From Plasmodium relictum (taxonomy: Eukaryota; Apicomplexa; Aconoidasida; Haemosporida; Plasmodiidae): DNA of 64,000 nt. Every line of letters starts with the position of its first letter. Position 1 is the stretch's first letter. This document shows, piece by piece, positions 60,601 through 64,000 of the stretch. The translations under genes and the position numbers were made by a program. Below the pieces are notes generated by a model. It searched no databases, was not told the origin of the DNA, and saw only the letters and a program-made list of their open reading frames with translations. The DNA lies in assembly GCF_900005765.1 (NCBI RefSeq), contig NC_041688.1:963341-1027340 (forward strand). Direction: 5' to 3'.

Positions 60601-62153
60601 ATAATTTAAATAATAAGTTAGATGATCATGTGCTAATACTTTTTTATTATAGTTATATCTCTAACATTTATAATAAAATATTTTCTTATTTACATAATAT
60701 AGATACTAATTCACTATTTCACAAAGAAAATTATAATAATATTTATTTCATTCAGAATAATAATTTTATCAACTTATATAAAAACATTCTAATTAATTTT
60801 TTTTATAATATTTATAATTATCTTTTTTTTATTGATATAACAAATAAGTACATTTCTGTAACTGAGTTTATATTTATCATGAATAAAGAAAATATGTTTT
60901 TTAAATATTCTTTGCCATATGACTTGATTCGTAAAAATGAAAAAACTACGAAATTTATTGAAAAGTTTATTTTGAATTATAATATAAAATCAGACGAAAA
61001 TGCTTCAAATAAAGAAAGTCCAAATTTTTTTTTAACTGATACAAAAGAAATAGATAAACAGAAGAACGACTTATTTTTATGTAAAGTTGGAAGTGTAAAT
61101 GAAAATGATATTATAAAAAAAGATATAATAAATGAAAATATTTGTGATAGTGAAAAAATAAAACAAAATATTTCTAATGATGCTATTATTATTGAAGATC
61201 AAAATGAGTGTAAATTATTTAAAGAAACTTTAAAAGAAAGAAAAAAAGAAAAAGTAAATAAATATAATTGTAAGTATCTAAGCATCATCCATTTAATGAC
61301 TATCCTATTATTAAATATGCCTTTTGAAGAAGTAATAAATGATTATTATAACATTTTAGAAATATGTATACTTAAAGGAATTAATAAAGTATCCAATTTT
61401 TTTATAAGCAAAGATAGTTATCTTTATAACAATAAAAAGTACATAAATGAAGTTTTAAGAAAGAATATTAATATAGTTCAATGTATATTTGCTACTGATT
61501 GCAGAAATCAATTAAATGAAAAAAATACAGAAAATAAATATAAAAAAATATTATTAAGACAAGTTATATCACTAAATATAGTACTATGTTTACGTTTACT
61601 TTATCTAATAAATAGCTTATTAAATTATTATTTAAAGTTTAAAAGTAAGGTGGATACAAATAATGGAAATACAGATAATAAAAGTTGCTTAAAAGAAAAT
61701 TTTCATTTTTTATTATCTTATAAAAATGTAATTATCAAAAGTATTATGAAAATATTAGTTTCAGTTCCATTAGCATTAATTAGATATTTATGTGTTTATA
61801 TTATTTATATCATTTCATTTTTTAATTATGAATCTTTTTTATCTTATTCTATTATTCAAGATGTAAGTTATTCAAAAAATTTAGAAAAATATATATATCA
61901 CATATTTTATAAATATTTTATAGAAAAAAGAAGCAAAAATATATTAATTTTCTTTTTTTTTTAACGTTACTTTATATTTTGAATATCCCAAAAATAATGC
62001 TTTCAATTTTCTTACATTAATTTTATGTTGTATTTAACATTTTATCATTTTCTTTTTCTTTTTCAGATAAAATGGTATTTATCTATAGCTTCAATTGATC
62101 CTCATAAAAAAGTTAGAAAAATGGTAGTGTTATGTAGGGCTAGATGGATGTAA
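54645..62153 (+). CDS. MMS19: MMS19 homologue, cytosolic Fe-S targeting factor, two exons
   Basis: MMS19 is the scaffold of the cytosolic iron-sulfur targeting complex that delivers Fe-S clusters to DNA polymerases, primase and helicases. Exon 1 is 54645-61862, ending at a consensus donor (GAT|GTAAGT). Exon 2 is 62067-62153, giving about 2434 residues. Diagnostic N-terminal blocks are ENESDPRNIMVLFDIIYTL (about 330-350) and FYYFPIEFIHND...ITEEDLQLSFFKCL (about 430-460), matching the GEKDPRNLLVAF and CYFPIDFTPPPND...REDLILSL blocks of human MMS19. The end (LVSVPLALIRYL, then SIDPHKKVRKMVVLCRARWM) matches the last HEAT repeat (DDKKRLVRKEAV...W). Between them lie helical HEAT-like segments and many Asn/Asp/Glu-rich inserts, including an acidic patch at residues 235-275. 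It is over twice the human length (about 1030). Confidence 0.84.
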
Positions 62154-62592
62154 GCTTTTTTTTTTTTTTTCTATTTTTAATAAAAAATAAAAACATATTT
62201 ATTATTTAAAAGCAAAAATTTTTATAAGTAATTAAGAAAAAAATTCATGAAATTCTTTTTTGACTCATTTATTTGTTCATGAATATTCTAAAAAAACTTC
62301 ATATATATTTAATAAATTTGATTAAATATTAATGAAATAAGAATAAACAATAAAAAAAAAAACATAAATAACAAAAAAAGATAAAAATATTTTAAGTTAA
62401 AAAAAAAAAAAAAAATTGAATAATTCTATATTAACAAAATTGTGAATCTTTTAAAAAAAAATTATTTTTGTTAAATTATTATATATATTAACATAAAAGT
62501 TAATTACTGTTTAAACTATTCTAATAATATTTATTTATTGACACCTTAAGGAATTTTATATATATCTTTTTTTTGTTTATTTAAAGATAATT
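62154..62592. other. Convergent 3' intergenic region
   Basis: This is 439 bp of A/T DNA between the ends of MMS19 (+) and the TMEM222-family gene (-). A poly(T) run follows the MMS19 stop at 62157-62171, and there is a poly(A) run near 62401-62415. Nothing else was seen. Confidence 0.6.
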
Positions 62593-63836
62593 CTAAAGTG
62601 TAGTTGCAATAAATATAAGTAACAGAACTATGAATAAAAAGGGACCATATAATACGAAAAAGTATTTCCACCTAAATATATATAAAGAAAAATAAACAAA
62701 TAAAAAATATAAACAAAAAATTAAGACAATAACAAATAGTATCCAAAGTAAAATATGATTAATTAAAATTTACATATCTGTTAATAAAAATTGTATAAAT
62801 CTTACGAAACAAAGCGTCCATAAAATATTAAATTTAAAAATATTTTAAAAGGTGTCCTATGCATATAAAAAAAAAAATGAGATATGCCGTGTAGTTCTGT
62901 GAATAAATAAATTAAAATCTAAATAGAACAAAATGAATATACATATTAAATCATTAAGAAACACTTACCAATCAGATTTCCCTTTATATTTTATATTATT
63001 TAAAACCATTGCTACATGATGATGGCAATTGTTTCTGAAAAAAAAAATGTTATTTTATATTTTTAATAACTTTATTGTTATAAAATACAATTAATGATCC
63101 ATTTTTCTTACAGGAATAAGTTGTGCTGATTATTTAAAAAAATCAATTATATATTAATTAAAAAAAAAAAAAAAAAGATATAAATTTTTATGTAAAAATA
63201 AGAAAAAAGAATTTTTATAAAAATTACGTTAAATATAATATTTTAGAGCATTAATACAACTATATATATAATTAAATTTTAGCTACCTTCCTCTTGGAGA
63301 AAACTTCATCTGCTTTATAAATAGCGTCATCATATATCTAATATATAAAAAATAAAATAATTAAATTGTTTCAAAGAAATATATTACTAAAAAAAAAAAA
63401 ATTTTCTTTTCTAATACCTTATCAGTAATTGCTAATGGCAATTTATTTTTATCAAGTTTCCAATATTTCATAGGATCGCTAAATTCCATATTGTCTATAA
63501 TTAAAAAAAGAAAAAAAGAAAAAAAAATTGACTGTAGAAGCATATGTTCAAATTTTATTTTTTTTATTTCTTATATAAACAATTACCAACAGAGATACTA
63601 TATGACCCTGAAAAGTCATGAACTAATCCTGATGAAGTACAAATTCCTAAAAATGAATAAAAAAAAATTTTTTTAAATAACTAATTCTTATCATTGAAAA
63701 TAAAAAGAAGATAATAATTACAAATATAATTTACCAACATGACCAACAATTGGAATAAACGTAGATACACATGGGAGATAAGCAAACACAACGCAATATG
63801 GGAACTATTTGTAAGAGAAAAGATAATAGTATAAAA

Positions 63837-63895
<59 letters not shown>

Positions 63896-63989
63896 AAATA
63901 AATATATTCTGTTTTAAAATATTTCTTTTTATAATTACTTTGTTGTCTTTTTTATTAATATCCATATCCTTCGTTAAATTATGTGACAT
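62593..63989 (-). CDS. TMEM222/RTE1 (DUF778) family membrane protein, nine exons
   Basis: Nine exons were joined by hand: 63989-63939, 63804-63735, 63646-63587, 63494-63418, 63337-63287, 63125-63112, 63034-62969, 62856-62806 and 62671-62593. All are GT-AG and phase-consistent, giving 172 residues. Family blocks are continuous with human TMEM222: FPYCVVFAYLPCVSTFIPIV, GHVGICTSSGLVHDFSGSY, KYWKLD, HNLFLNNCHHHVAMVLN, and then WTPFKIFLNLIFYGRFVS, with a hydrophobic tail ending at TAG. The HNL...CHHHV part is formed only if the 14-nt exon is included. The plant relative RTE1 acts on ethylene receptors at the Golgi/ER; the biochemical role in protists is unknown. The start ATG lies 11 bp inside the window edge. 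Intron 1 holds a TA tract. It is convergent with MMS19. Confidence 0.9.
63839..63892. repeat. (TA)n tract in intron 1 of the TMEM222-family gene
   Basis: A perfect alternating TA run of about 53 bp between exons 1 and 2. It is likely to vary in length between isolates. Confidence 0.9.
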
Positions 63990-64000
63990 CTTGACTTTAT

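Noticed and set aside
61863-61964. Read-through of MMS19 exon 1 to the stop at 61964
   Set aside because: The consensus donor GTAAGT at 61863 and the exon at 62067-62153 restore the conserved MMS19 end. The read-through tail ends in poly-Phe.

Overview
The window is a piece of a Plasmodium nuclear chromosome. The evidence is the extreme A/T content between and within genes, long poly(A)/poly(T) and (TA)n tracts, short introns with GTA donors and poly-T/AG acceptors, and proteins swollen by Asn/Lys-rich low-complexity inserts around conserved cores. From memory, the genes for TBP, SUMO, MSH6 and a nucleotide-sugar transporter lie together on P. falciparum chromosome 5, so I infer this is the syntenic block of another species. 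The very high A/T suggests an avian malaria lineage such as P. relictum or P. gallinaceum, but I cannot prove the species.

Layout. At 1-504 (+) lies the 3' end of a histone deacetylase of class IV/bacterial type. At 1099-12152 (-) lies a giant, mostly disordered protein with two C2H2 zinc fingers, probably one gene with one intron. At 13238-14278 (+) is a five-exon small secretory protein, and at 14523-15566 (+) a basic, PPR-like protein. A compact housekeeping cluster follows: TBP (-, 15938-16660), ribosome-biogenesis factor RLP24 (+, 17677-18583), a candidate GET1/WRB tail-anchored-protein receptor (-, 18727-19734), prefoldin subunit 1 (+, 20110-21033) and SUMO (+, 22897-23389). At 25883-27118 (+) is a coiled-coil membrane protein. 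At 28624-29436 (-) is the SWR1-complex subunit SWC5/BCNT, then MSH6 (+, 31225-34935), a putative apicoplast-targeted protein (+, 36182-38269), a UDP-sugar transporter (-, 38961-40544), actin-related protein ARP4 (-, 41973-43790), TRAPPC8/Trs85 (-, 45351-52457, two exons), an MMS19 homologue (+, 54645-62153, two exons) and a nine-exon TMEM222/RTE1-family membrane protein (-, 62593-63989).

The genes are separate transcription units with no operons. Themes recur: chromatin and transcription (HDAC, TBP, SWC5, ARP4, zinc-finger giant), genome maintenance and Fe-S delivery (MSH6, MMS19), protein folding, targeting and modification (prefoldin, GET1, SUMO), and the secretory pathway (TRAPPC8, UDP-sugar transporter, TMEM222). 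Several identities (MMS19, TRAPPC8, SWC5, GET1, TMEM222) rest on short conserved blocks inside divergent or expanded proteins. No CRISPR array, tRNA, rRNA or transposon was seen. Splice sites and exon phases were worked out by hand; all homology calls are from recognition, not a search.
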